Assembly: GCA_029238935.1 (NCBI GenBank)
Contig: JAQZBN010000001.1
Location: 62,001-126,000, forward strand
Source: Herbinix sp.
Lineage (GTDB): Bacteria; Bacillota; Clostridia; Lachnospirales; Lachnospiraceae
DNA length: 64,000 nt
Direction of reading: 5' to 3'
Shown: one piece after another, positions 9,103 through 18,075 of the stretch
Position numbering within the stretch: the stretch's first letter is position 1
Layout: the number at the start of each line of letters is the position of its first letter
The notes under the pieces: generated by a model
Seen by the model: the letters and a program-made list of their open reading frames with translations, nothing else
The model's database searches: none
Told to the model about the DNA's origin: nothing
Translations under genes and position numbers: made by a program

Positions 9103-9131
9103 ATTATAAGTTTCTTTGGTCATAATGTCAA
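9103..9131 (-). promoter_or_regulatory. Sigma-A promoter of the lactate operon
   Basis: On the minus strand TTGACA (9131-9126) and TATAAT (9108-9103) are separated by exactly 17 bases, a full consensus promoter. Transcription should start near 9096, just at the promoter-proximal operator. A promoter this strong fits tight repressor control. Confidence 0.88.
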
Positions 9132-9167
9132 TAAACGTCATTTTTTTAACAAATGATTTGTGTATTA

Positions 9168-9917
9168 TTACTTTTTCATAAAATTATCACTCTCTATAAG
9201 ACCGTTTTTCTGCAGTTTTTCGTCAATTATACCAAAATGTTTGTTAATAGATTCATAAGCAAGTACTTTATCCTTCGTAATCAAACTTCTTACGATATCA
9301 TTATGAGCCTCCTGCAGCCTTGTTCTGCTATCCTGAGTACTTAGAATATCCCTACGTAATTCCGCAATAAACTTATCAATAATCTCTGATAAAGCTTGTA
9401 ATATATTAACAATTAATACATTTTTTGAAGCAATAGCAATGTTATAATGAAGTTGCTTATCGAGGATAACATTATTCTCCTCCGTCTCATGCTCTAGTTG
9501 GGACATGATCTGTTCTAATTGTGCAATCTCACGATCCGATATATTGTCAATAGCAAGTATCAATGCCTGCATCTCCAGGGCCCGTCGCAGCTGACTGATT
9601 TGTTTATTATCAATTTGATTTAATAAAAACATCATAGATAAAGATTCTACGAGGTTATTCTCAAATTTACCGGTAAGATAATTCCCAGCTCCTTGCTGGC
9701 TGGATATAACTCCCATAATGTCCAGTGTACGGATTGCTTCCCTAACAGAGTTTCTGCTAACCCCCAGTATTAGAGATAATTCTCGTTCTGCTGGAAGCTT
9801 CTCTCCTTCTTTTAGTTGACCTTCTCGTATTTGCTTTTTAATATACTCTATCACTTTTTTATATGACTTTTCATTGATTGATTTTTCATTTATTTCATTG
9901 ATTGCTTTTTCATCCAT
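9168..9917 (-). CDS. GntR-family regulator, FadR/LldR subfamily (lactate-responsive)
   Basis: A winged-helix GntR regulator of about 249 residues. The DNA-binding part reads PAERELSLILGVSRNSVREA, followed by the wing and an all-helical FCD-type effector domain with the metal- or ligand-binding His region (HYNIAIAS, HNDIVRSL). It should repress the lactate operon and release on lactate, as LldR does. The neighbouring operators match its subfamily consensus. I chose the ATG at 9917, eight bases after AAGGAG. In-frame ATGs at 9941/9938 (after AAGGGG) and 9965 are alternatives. The N-terminal tail has a short repeat of NEK units before the HTH. Confidence 0.9.
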   Translation of the reverse strand: MDEKAINEINEKSINEKSYKKVIEYIKKQIREGQLKEGEKLPAERELSLILGVSRNSVREAIRTLDIMGVISSQQGAGNYLTGKFENNLVESLSMMFLLNQIDNKQISQLRRALEMQALILAIDNISDREIAQLEQIMSQLEHETEENNVILDKQLHYNIAIASKNVLIVNILQALSEIIDKFIAELRRDILSTQDSRTRLQEAHNDIVRSLITKDKVLAYESINKHFGIIDEKLQKNGLIESDNFMKK

Positions 9918-10346
9918 TGTGTTTTCTCCTTGTTTCATCATTTTTTCCCCTTCTATTCTAATCATTTATGATTATCTGCTTTCCTTTATATAATTACAAT
10001 CGCTTCATTTCATTGTAAATTGAAGTAAATAAAATTGCAAATTATTCTACTGGTATTTTTAGTTATTCAAATATAGAGTTATGTATCCGAATAGTACATT
10101 CTTCTTTCTAAATCCAAGAATCCATATTATCTCTTTCACTTTAGCCTTAATCGCTCATCGAAAAGAGTATAATTTGCAAACGTTCTTTTTAATTCATTCA
10201 TATTGCTACCGAATAATTATTTTTTATGTATCCAGGTATAGGTAATTATCTCTATTTTATACAAAACATAGATTGAAGAATTTATCATTTAGTGATATTG
10301 TTATCATTATTAAAGTAACAAAAGAATCATTGAAAGGAGCTCTGTC
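9918..10346. other. Intergenic region between the lactate regulator and corA
   Basis: An AT-rich divergent region of 429 bases. An inverted repeat TTACAAT (9994-10000) / ATTGTAA (10012-10018) lies upstream of the regulator gene and could be an autoregulatory site. On the plus strand TTGAAG with TATTGT 17 bases on (about 10273-10301) is a weak promoter candidate for corA, and AAAGGAG precedes its ATG. No gene is seen. Confidence 0.5.
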
Positions 10347-11285
10347 ATGTATTATCAGATACACGAGAGTATTTCCACCATTAACCCGCAGGATAGGGAT
10401 CCCGAAAAATTAACACTTGGCATTATTTCAACCGAAGAATTGGAACGTTGTTACGAACAATTCGGTTTTTCCTCCCTTACCGTTGCTGAATGCAAGCAAG
10501 ATTCACATCCGATTCACGGTAGCATCGATGTTTATCAAGATTACCTCTTTGGAATTATGATTGGTATTAATGCCAGTCATATCACCGTCGTTCAGGATCG
10601 AATTGGGATCTATATTAAGCATAATTTATTTCTTATCGTTGTAATTGAAGATAAAGATGATAGTATTCGAAGAAAATTCAATTTAGCATTAGAGCATATT
10701 AACATTCAAAAAATAACGATGGAACGTTTGGTATTTGGTTTTCTTGAGCGTTTAATCAGCGATGATTATCAGATGCTAGAGAAATTAGAAAATGAGCTCA
10801 GTAACTATGAAGAAAGAATTGTAAATCGTAAGCTGGATAAAAATTTCAATCTTAAAATTACTTCACTTCGTAAAAAGCTTTTATTACTCGATAATTATTA
10901 TGAACAGCTTATTGTAATCGGAGAAGAATTGCAGGAGAATGGTATCGATCTCTTTAATGATTCAAACTTATTGTATTTTCGGATATTTACAGACCGGGTG
11001 ACCCGACTTAACAATAATACCCGTATGCTGCAAGATTATAGTATCCATGTCAGAGAAGCCTATCACGCTTTACTGGACTTTAATTTAAATAACGTTATGA
11101 AGATGTTCACGGTTGTCACCACCATCTTCCTCCCCCTTACTTTGATCACTAGTTGGTATGGAATGAATTTTACCACTATGCCGGAAATCACATGGAAATA
11201 TGGTTATCTTTTAGTTATTTGCTTGTGCATTCTGGTTGCTATTTTATGTATTATCTTTTTCAAAAAGAAAAAGTTTCTTTCCTAA
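10347..11285 (+). CDS. corA: CorA-family divalent cation transporter
   Basis: A 312-residue protein with a cytoplasmic domain (residues 1 to about 245) of mixed beta strands and long helices, then two membrane helices at the C-terminus. The first helix ends in YGMNF, the GMN signature of CorA/Mrs2 channels, and a lysine-rich tail (FFKKKKFLS) closes the protein. CorA is a homopentameric Mg2+ channel that can also carry Co2+ or Ni2+. The loop after GMN reads TTMPE rather than the common MPE, still within family variation. AAAGGAG lies seven bases before the ATG. The gene stands alone, with a terminator shared with the convergent HD-GYP gene. Confidence 0.92.
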   Translation: MYYQIHESISTINPQDRDPEKLTLGIISTEELERCYEQFGFSSLTVAECKQDSHPIHGSIDVYQDYLFGIMIGINASHITVVQDRIGIYIKHNLFLIVVIEDKDDSIRRKFNLALEHINIQKITMERLVFGFLERLISDDYQMLEKLENELSNYEERIVNRKLDKNFNLKITSLRKKLLLLDNYYEQLIVIGEELQENGIDLFNDSNLLYFRIFTDRVTRLNNNTRMLQDYSIHVREAYHALLDFNLNNVMKMFTVVTTIFLPLTLITSWYGMNFTTMPEITWKYGYLLVICLCILVAILCIIFFKKKKFLS

Positions 11286-11322
11286 CAAACCAGTATAACC
11301 TCTTTCTAAATAATTCGAATCG

Positions 11323-11357
11323 AAAACCTTAGACTCTCAAGAAGCCTAAGGTTTTTT
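11323..11357. terminator. Bidirectional terminator between corA and the HD-GYP gene
   Basis: AAAACCTTAG (11323-11332) pairs with CTAAGGTTTT (11346-11355). A T-run follows on the plus strand and the A-run on the left gives four T on the minus strand. Confidence 0.85.
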
Positions 11358-11380
11358 ATGTTTCTGTATTGCAATAACAA

Positions 11381-13360
11381 TTATGCTACGATATCGTTTT
11401 TATGTGATTCTTGAATTAAAAAACTTTGATAAACTCTTCTGATCCTATCTTCGTTTTCCAGAAATACACCTGCAATCACTGGATCAAAGTGTTTGCCCAT
11501 TCCCTCTCTTATGATATCAAAGGATTTTTCAAAGGAGAAAGGCTCTTTGTAAGGCCTTCTGCTGGTCAAAGCATCAAAGACATCTGCCAAAGCTACGATA
11601 CGAGCACTTAGAGCAATCTCATTACCCTTTTTCCCATATGGATATCCGGAGCCATCCCATTTTTCATGATGATCTTCGGCAATCTCAATACCTAGGAGAA
11701 AAAGGCTCTTCCCACGTTTCATTATATTCATTTCCGCGGATCGCAGTACTTCTGCTCCATACAATGCGTGATGTTTCATTTCCTGGAACTCTTCTTTGGT
11801 CAACTTGCCTGGTTTTAATAAAATACCATCTCGGATTCCCACTTTACCAATATCGTGGAGAGGACTGAACCGTTCAATTTTATCTATGTACTCGGCATTG
11901 ATTTCATCTGCAAATAAATTCTTTTCATATAAAAGCTCTGCAATGACTCTCGAATAGATCTTCATACGATCAAGATGCTCTCCGGTATCTTCATCCCTAG
12001 CTTCTGCCATCTTAGCTAAGGCAAGGATACTACTGTATAGAAGATCGCTAATAAAGATATTCTGATTAAAGCTGATTGCAATACTGTTTACCAAGGTCAT
12101 TAAAAAGTTAACATGTTTTTTCTGGTACACATTTTTATTATGACTAGAGAAAAAGATAACTCCCACCGGCTCCCCTGCTACCTTTAAAGGTAATGTGATG
12201 GATGACCTAATTCCTGCCTCCAGAAGAATCTGGTTATAAGCCTTGATCGGCTTATGGGAAGTATATTCCTCAAGATCATTGATGATCCTGGCCTCACCGG
12301 TTTCAATCAAGTTCCCCAGGCTTGTATCCTTAATCAGCCAGGATTTTCCTACAATCTTATCCGGCATACCGATGATGGAATCATCGGATACTCCGTAGGA
12401 TGCTCGAAGAAATTTTTTATTTTCATCAATCAATGCAATCCCAATATAGGTATATGGGATGAATGTAGAAAAAGTATCGTAGATAAATTGCAGGGTCTCA
12501 GTAAAGGAAGAATTATTGTTCATATTTTCAATAAGTGATATTAAGTCATTGATCTTAAGGAACATTTCATTAATCTCTGTCACCATGGGCATTACATTCT
12601 TTTTTGTCGGAAGCTTCCGATCTCCTGAATTGGTATCCAGACCAATCTCTGTAATACCTTTGTATAGCTGTTGAAAAGGCTGATAAATAAACTTGATCAA
12701 ATGGTAAAGAGCCAGCAATGTAATGACACTAAGAAGACCTATCATACCATAAATGATCAATTTCATGTCGTTTGCCTTTTGAATGGAATTATTTAAAATC
12801 GTAACTGAGATATTATCGCTTAATTGTAATAATTCAAGGTTATTCTCATTGATGTAAATAGCAGCAGCTGCCATCTGATCCGTAATTTCATCCGACGCAA
12901 TCAATGTATCAACTGCCTTTGCAAATTCTGACCAGAGTAGAGCGATCTGATCTAAGGTATCAGTGGATTGACTAATCTCCTCAGTGATATCAATCTGATC
13001 GGAATCTACTATTAAGATGCCTTGTTGCATCGCAGCGAGTGTTTTAGCAAAATTAATTTCTGCCTCCTGCAAGCTCTTCTTCGTCATTTGTATTTTCCCT
13101 TTTACAATATCTTCTGACTGGTAGATTTGATCGAAGGATAAGGATTGCATTAAAGCATACAACCGACTGGAATCTTTGCTGATTTGCTGGGTAAACATCC
13201 TTTGCTTCCCAAATAAGTTAATTACCTGCTTATCTTCATAAGCCATTCGACTGGTCTGATGCTGAAGTATAGTAAAACTTACTAGAATTAAAAAAAAGGC
13301 TGCAATGATAATAATAATAATCCGTTTCACCGGTCTTAATATGGAATCCTTTTTGATCAT
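11381..13360 (-). CDS. Membrane HD-GYP c-di-GMP phosphodiesterase with PilJ-like sensor and GAF domain
   Basis: A 659-residue sensor protein. A first membrane helix (about residues 12-32) is followed by an extracytoplasmic helical region like the type IV pili methyl-accepting N-terminal domain (NLFGKQRMFTQQISKDSSR), a second membrane helix (about 203-222), a linker, a GAF domain (about 290-440) and a C-terminal HD-GYP domain. The last has HDIGKVGI, HHEKWDGSGYPYG and ALADVFDALTSRRPYK, the residues of active c-di-GMP phosphodiesterases. It should lower c-di-GMP in response to an outside signal. The start is put at the ATG at 13360 because AAGGAGG lies 11 bases upstream; an earlier in-frame TTG would include it. 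It is a single gene, and its target is not shown. Confidence 0.9.
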   Translation of the reverse strand: MIKKDSILRPVKRIIIIIIAAFFLILVSFTILQHQTSRMAYEDKQVINLFGKQRMFTQQISKDSSRLYALMQSLSFDQIYQSEDIVKGKIQMTKKSLQEAEINFAKTLAAMQQGILIVDSDQIDITEEISQSTDTLDQIALLWSEFAKAVDTLIASDEITDQMAAAAIYINENNLELLQLSDNISVTILNNSIQKANDMKLIIYGMIGLLSVITLLALYHLIKFIYQPFQQLYKGITEIGLDTNSGDRKLPTKKNVMPMVTEINEMFLKINDLISLIENMNNNSSFTETLQFIYDTFSTFIPYTYIGIALIDENKKFLRASYGVSDDSIIGMPDKIVGKSWLIKDTSLGNLIETGEARIINDLEEYTSHKPIKAYNQILLEAGIRSSITLPLKVAGEPVGVIFFSSHNKNVYQKKHVNFLMTLVNSIAISFNQNIFISDLLYSSILALAKMAEARDEDTGEHLDRMKIYSRVIAELLYEKNLFADEINAEYIDKIERFSPLHDIGKVGIRDGILLKPGKLTKEEFQEMKHHALYGAEVLRSAEMNIMKRGKSLFLLGIEIAEDHHEKWDGSGYPYGKKGNEIALSARIVALADVFDALTSRRPYKEPFSFEKSFDIIREGMGKHFDPVIAGVFLENEDRIRRVYQSFLIQESHKNDIVA

Positions 13361-13718
13361 CGTATCTGATTCCTCCTTTGTTAACAAATCCTTTTTATCT
13401 TACGTAGATAAGGCAAGTACTTACAGCCTTATCTACTTAGTTTAGGTTAATTTCAAAAGCATGTCAACTACATTGTACCTTCCAGAAATTTCCACAGTTA
13501 CTCTAATTGAGCAAAATCTAATTGATAATGTCCGTAAACTTTTTTAAATATTAAGATTTTATTAAGATTTTAATCTTACTATCAGATATTATAGATTTAA
13601 GACGATAAACTATTTGGAGAAATTTACAAAAGGAGGGATGGTCTGGTAGATCCAAGACAGAAATGAAGTGTACCATACCAGTAGGTTATCTTCATATGAA
13701 AACGAAAGAGAGGCAAGT
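13361..13718. other. Intergenic region and leader upstream of the secreted paralogues
   Basis: A divergent AT-rich region. Near its right end AAGGAGG (about 13630-13636) precedes a three-codon reading frame, ATG GTC TGG TAG at 13638-13649. ATGGT (13638-13642) can pair with ACCAT (13672-13676), or CTGGTA (13643-13648) with TACCAG (13676-13681); the pairings compete. No known riboswitch is recognised. Confidence 0.4.
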
Positions 13719-16076
13719 ATGGATAAAAAACTACAAAAATCAAAACAGAATAGAGTAAACTACATTCTTATATGGAGCATCACAGCATTCATTATCTTTA
13801 TTATCCCATTGATATGTTTTACCACAAAAGAAGCAAAAGCGGCAGAAGCCGGTATCTCAATCAAAGAGATCAATTACTACAATAGTACTATAACCTTGCA
13901 GGTCAACGATAAAAGTACCGAGGTTTATTTTTCTGATTCGACGAAAAAGACTTGGGAAGTTGTACCTGGAAGCATAACAAATGATAAAACCATAACCATG
14001 GATATCTCCTGGATTACAACAACCAGTAATTATATACTTAATTTTAAGGGAAATCTATCAGCGGCTATTACCTCCGTTACAATCCCAAAGCAAATGACAA
14101 ACTTTAAAGTTACTTTTAACAAAGTAAACGGTAAAGTATCCTTTAGCAATTCCGGAAACAGAATAATTGAATGGAGAAAAAAGGATAGTACCCTTTGGAG
14201 TTTAGTAAATACAGATACTATTTCCACCGAGATCAGCTACTTATTCATGAACGGTGCTACAGTTTACTTTCGACTTGCTCCTGTGAACGGAACAGGTGGA
14301 AGTAATATAGGTTCCCGTCCAAGTAAGGAAGTATCTTTAATTATACCTAAGAAGGCAAACGCTCCCATGATTAAAGTAGACGGTTCCAAATTTTGTATCC
14401 CGGTAAAAAAGGGTATGGCATATCGTCTACTTAATACCAATGGTACAGTCTCAGATTGGACTACAATTACGACGACCGGAAGCCTTTACCTAAAAGATAT
14501 TGCACCTACTGTCTTATATAAATCCAGCGAGAGAAAGGCAGTGACACTGCAATTTCGAACCAATGCTACCAGTACTGCTCAAGTATCCCATATTACTACC
14601 CTTACCATACCGGTTCAGGAAGGAGCACCGGATCCTACTACCTATGGCATCCTAATGAATTATACCAGCTCCTCCTCACTCTCTCTCCAGGTAAAAGCAG
14701 CCAGCAGTACGGTTCCCTTCGAATACACCATAATAAAAGAGGGTTATGAGTTAAGCTATCCGACCGCAAAATGGATTTCAATAACGGATAGTTCTCCGAT
14801 TAATTTAAAGGTTAGTGCTGCACCAAACGGAAGTCACATCTATATAAGAAAAAAATCGATAGAGGAATCAAAAGATGTTAATTTTTCCTTAGCATCTTTA
14901 GAAACAGAAATCACCGGAAGCGGCGGAGTTGCATACCCGCAAGCTCCTAATATTACATCAGTAACAAATCTGATTACAACAGCTGGTGTATGTCAGTCCG
15001 GAAAACCTTCCGGATATTTAACCTTTTCCTTATATAGTCCTACTTCAACAACAGTAGAATCCATCTATTTTGTTGATGCCTACGGAAGAAAGAAAGGTGC
15101 TGTAACCAGTACCAGTACGGTCGCTCAAAATCAATCCAGTATAGGAGCTTACGATAAATACATTATTACAACCAAGATTACCTCGACCAGCGAATTAGAC
15201 AACGTAACACAAGAGCTACTCTATGCAAACATAACATTAGCAAATTCCGATACGATTGTCAGTACTTCAACCAGCGGAGTATTATTATACTTATACCCAA
15301 AAACAATAATTATCAATCCTTCAGAAGATCATTATAGTACGAAATTCAAAAGGATTTATATGTCCCACGAGGATGATAATTACTTCAAATTCCGGATAGA
15401 CTTTGGTACAGATTATGTAATGGATCAAGCAGTGATTAACAAAGCCACTTCAACTGCTCTGAATATCAATTCGATCAAGTACAACGGGTATACCCTAGCG
15501 GCAGGTACCGACTTTACAGTAGAATATGGTTCCTATACGAATACATCAAATCGTAAAATTTCAACTGCAACCGTTACAGTCCAAGTATCTAATTTTGAAA
15601 ATTTAGATGCGATTAAGTTAAAGGATCAAGAATTACCTTTTGTTATAACCTTGAATAATGGTGAAGTATTGGATAAAGATGTTACTCTTACTTTAATAAG
15701 TACTGCTATCCTTGAGAAGGCACCGATTGCCTGGTCCATAACGGAAGGCAGCTTAAAAGAGACCAAGAATTCTACAGTAAAAAATCCGGATGGAACAACG
15801 ACTACCATAACGGAAGAGGTTATTACTTATACAATTACCTTATCCTTATTTGATACCGCATACGGTGTCAGTGTATCCAATGTTACCTGGGGCGGTATCT
15901 CAGTCTTTGGATCTGCTTCCGTTACAGACGGAAAAGCAATCATATCCTTATCCAATGCTAAAATCAATAAGCTAAACACCGATTCAACAGAAACACAGAA
16001 TATTGTAATCACCTTAAGTAATGGCTTTGTTATAAAATCAGGCTGCAAGTTGACCATCTTAAATGCGACCAATTAA
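13719..16076 (+). CDS. Large secreted protein of unknown family, first of a paralogous pair
   Basis: I do not recognise a named family. The product is 785 residues, with an N-terminal signal peptide (hydrophobic core IWSITAFIIFIIPLICF, likely cut after AKA near residue 45) and no lipobox or cell-wall anchor. It is rich in Thr, Ser and Ile/Val strands and looks all-beta. About the first 370 residues align by eye with most of the next gene: both have WxxVxG, MDISWI, LxFKG, TIPxQ, FKVTFxKVxG and EWRK in the same order. The rest (about 380-785) has further beta modules, with two repeats ending in strand-rich units (ITYTITLSLF, IVITLSNG). The start is the ATG at 13719 after GAGAGG; a GTG at 13668 lacks a ribosome site. 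A surface or matrix role is possible but not shown. Confidence 0.8.
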   Translation: MDKKLQKSKQNRVNYILIWSITAFIIFIIPLICFTTKEAKAAEAGISIKEINYYNSTITLQVNDKSTEVYFSDSTKKTWEVVPGSITNDKTITMDISWITTTSNYILNFKGNLSAAITSVTIPKQMTNFKVTFNKVNGKVSFSNSGNRIIEWRKKDSTLWSLVNTDTISTEISYLFMNGATVYFRLAPVNGTGGSNIGSRPSKEVSLIIPKKANAPMIKVDGSKFCIPVKKGMAYRLLNTNGTVSDWTTITTTGSLYLKDIAPTVLYKSSERKAVTLQFRTNATSTAQVSHITTLTIPVQEGAPDPTTYGILMNYTSSSSLSLQVKAASSTVPFEYTIIKEGYELSYPTAKWISITDSSPINLKVSAAPNGSHIYIRKKSIEESKDVNFSLASLETEITGSGGVAYPQAPNITSVTNLITTAGVCQSGKPSGYLTFSLYSPTSTTVESIYFVDAYGRKKGAVTSTSTVAQNQSSIGAYDKYIITTKITSTSELDNVTQELLYANITLANSDTIVSTSTSGVLLYLYPKTIIINPSEDHYSTKFKRIYMSHEDDNYFKFRIDFGTDYVMDQAVINKATSTALNINSIKYNGYTLAAGTDFTVEYGSYTNTSNRKISTATVTVQVSNFENLDAIKLKDQELPFVITLNNGEVLDKDVTLTLISTAILEKAPIAWSITEGSLKETKNSTVKNPDGTTTTITEEVITYTITLSLFDTAYGVSVSNVTWGGISVFGSASVTDGKAIISLSNAKINKLNTDSTETQNIVITLSNGFVIKSGCKLTILNATN

Positions 16077-16106
16077 GAATGTCTTTCATTCGACTTAGGA
16101 GGAAAT

Positions 16107-17297
16107 ATGAATAAAAAGCGTAAACCTATAATATTCATTCCGTTAATCATGTTATTGTTTCTTGTGATCGGAAATTGGAAAGCAGCTCAGACTATGGCAG
16201 AAAGTGCATCTGCAGTTTCCATTGGCAAAATAGATTATGATGCACTTACCCTTCAGATTTATAACAACTTAAATTCAATCGTCTACTATTCTACCGATCA
16301 AACTACCTGGTATGAAGTAGAAGGTTATTACAACGATACCACAAAGTCTTACACGATGGATATCTCTTGGATATCAGATTCCAGTGATGCTACGTTATCT
16401 TTTAAAGGTGATATGGTTAACACGGTAAAAACGATCACTATCCCTGAGCAGAACTCTGATTTCAAAGTTACTTTTGACAAAGTAGAAGGGGAATTCCTAT
16501 TTACCAATGCAGAAGAAATCGATACTTTTGAATGGAGAAAAGCATCCGATTATGCTTGGACGAAAGTTTCCCTTGATGAAAGTTCCTCCTCATACCAAAA
16601 TTTTTTGGATATCATTGAATTATTTCGTACCAAAGGTGTAAAATTAAATATTCGAACCTCTCAAATATCAGGTACTGGAATCAATAATGCAGGTATGAGA
16701 CCCAGCAAAGAAGTTATGATTACCATCACCCCCCGGGCAGTAGCTCCCTCATTGAAGGTTAATGCATCGAAGATGATGATTAATACCACCGCAGCAATGG
16801 AATATTATGATACTATGACATCTCTTTGGATGGAGTGTACCAGCTCCATGCTGTTAGAAGAATTAGCTCCCAGCGCTTTGTATGAATATGGGGCCAAGAA
16901 TGTTACTCTCCAAATTCGCAAGGCTGCTACCGCTGCGGATACTTATTCCAAAACGGCATTCATAACAATACCTGGTCAATCTGCACCTCCTTCCATTGGA
17001 GATAATTCCTGTGAAGTAACCTATTATTACATGAATTCAAAACTGATTCTTCAATTTAACAAGGCATCATCTAGTAATGCATATGAATATGCTATAATCA
17101 AAGAATACGATGATTACAATGTATCTACTGCAAGTTGGAAATCTGTAACATCATCAAAAATAATGACCATATCAAATATTACCGCTCCAGAAGGATGTAC
17201 TGTATATGTTAGAAGAAAGGGAATCGATGCCAATGCAGCAAAGAATGTTTCCTTAATTCTTCCTTCCGAAGTAAATCGTTTTCATGTTGACTATTAA
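16107..17297 (+). CDS. Secreted protein, shorter paralogue of the preceding gene
   Basis: A 396-residue secreted protein of unknown function. It has a signal peptide (FIPLIMLLFLVIG, probable cleavage near residues 32-37, around TMAESASA). It then follows the N-terminal half of the preceding protein module by module, for example YTMDISWISDSSDATLSFKG against TMDISWITTTSNYILNFKG, and ends with the matching VYVRRKGID unit (IYIRKKSIE in the partner). It lacks the extra C-terminal modules. AGGAGG sits four bases before the ATG, 30 bases after the first gene, so the two are surely co-transcribed. This looks like an old tandem duplication with later gain or loss of modules. Confidence 0.85.
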   Translation: MNKKRKPIIFIPLIMLLFLVIGNWKAAQTMAESASAVSIGKIDYDALTLQIYNNLNSIVYYSTDQTTWYEVEGYYNDTTKSYTMDISWISDSSDATLSFKGDMVNTVKTITIPEQNSDFKVTFDKVEGEFLFTNAEEIDTFEWRKASDYAWTKVSLDESSSSYQNFLDIIELFRTKGVKLNIRTSQISGTGINNAGMRPSKEVMITITPRAVAPSLKVNASKMMINTTAAMEYYDTMTSLWMECTSSMLLEELAPSALYEYGAKNVTLQIRKAATAADTYSKTAFITIPGQSAPPSIGDNSCEVTYYYMNSKLILQFNKASSSNAYEYAIIKEYDDYNVSTASWKSVTSSKIMTISNITAPEGCTVYVRRKGIDANAAKNVSLILPSEVNRFHVDY

Positions 17298-17328
17298 TTT
17301 ATTTGGAGAAAAAGGGAGGAGGATTACA

Positions 17329-18075
17329 ATGACTACGCTGGAAGCAATTGAGAAACGAATTTCAAGAAGAAGTTATCTAAATGAGCCCTTGGATAAAAAT
17401 CAAATTACCTTTTTACAATCTCATATTAATAAATTAAATAAGGATAGCGGTCTATCCATTCAATTTATTGAGGATGGAAGTTATGCATTTCATGGGTTTA
17501 TGAAGAGCTACGGAATGTTTCATGGGGTACAAAGTTTCTTTGCCCTGGTAGGAAAAGAGGACGATATCCATCTAAACGAAAAAGTAGGCTATTATGGTGA
17601 GAAACTAGTCTTAGAGGCCACCAAGCTTGGTCTCGGAACCTGCTGGGTTGGCGGTACTTATGATAAAAAACATTGTCCCTGTACCTTACAAGATCACGAA
17701 ATCCTAGTCTGTGTCATTACTGTAGGAAAAGTTGAAGATAAGCAAACGTTCAAAGAAAAAACGGTGTACAAATTAGCACACCGTAAAACAAAACCAATTG
17801 AGGAACTCTATAAGTCCGATGTTCCGGTACCTGATTGGTTCTTACAAGGAATAAAAGCAGTAGGAAAAGCTCCTTCCGCTGTGAACCGTCAACCGGTAAC
17901 CATACGATATCAATCGGATGATAAGATCACTGCCTCCGTTGCTTCAAAAGGAGGTTATTTACTGATCGATCTTGGTATTGCAAAGCTTCATTTTGAAGCT
18001 GCTGCCGGAGGTCGCTTTGACCTTGGCAACGGAGCTGATTACAAACTCACTTCATCATTACAACAGCAGAGATAG
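17329..18075 (+). CDS. Nitroreductase-family protein (TM1586-like)
   Basis: A 248-residue FMN-dependent nitroreductase-like protein. MTTLEAIEKRISRRSY is the usual N-terminus (Arg-Arg-Ser binds FMN phosphate), and GLGTCWVGGTYD and KAPSAVNRQPVTIRY match the TM1586-type subfamily, in which two half-domains are fused in one chain. The substrate is unknown; such enzymes reduce nitro groups, quinones or flavins with NAD(P)H. The start is the ATG at 17329, six bases after GGGAGGAGG, 31 bases past the preceding gene, so it probably ends that operon. Its last 29 bases overlap the 3' end of the convergent pullulanase gene. Confidence 0.88.
   Translation: MTTLEAIEKRISRRSYLNEPLDKNQITFLQSHINKLNKDSGLSIQFIEDGSYAFHGFMKSYGMFHGVQSFFALVGKEDDIHLNEKVGYYGEKLVLEATKLGLGTCWVGGTYDKKHCPCTLQDHEILVCVITVGKVEDKQTFKEKTVYKLAHRKTKPIEELYKSDVPVPDWFLQGIKAVGKAPSAVNRQPVTIRYQSDDKITASVASKGGYLLIDLGIAKLHFEAAAGGRFDLGNGADYKLTSSLQQQR

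Noticed and set aside
13388..13718. c-di-GMP riboswitch upstream of the secreted proteins
   Set aside because: The conserved GEMM core could not be found; only simple stems are present.
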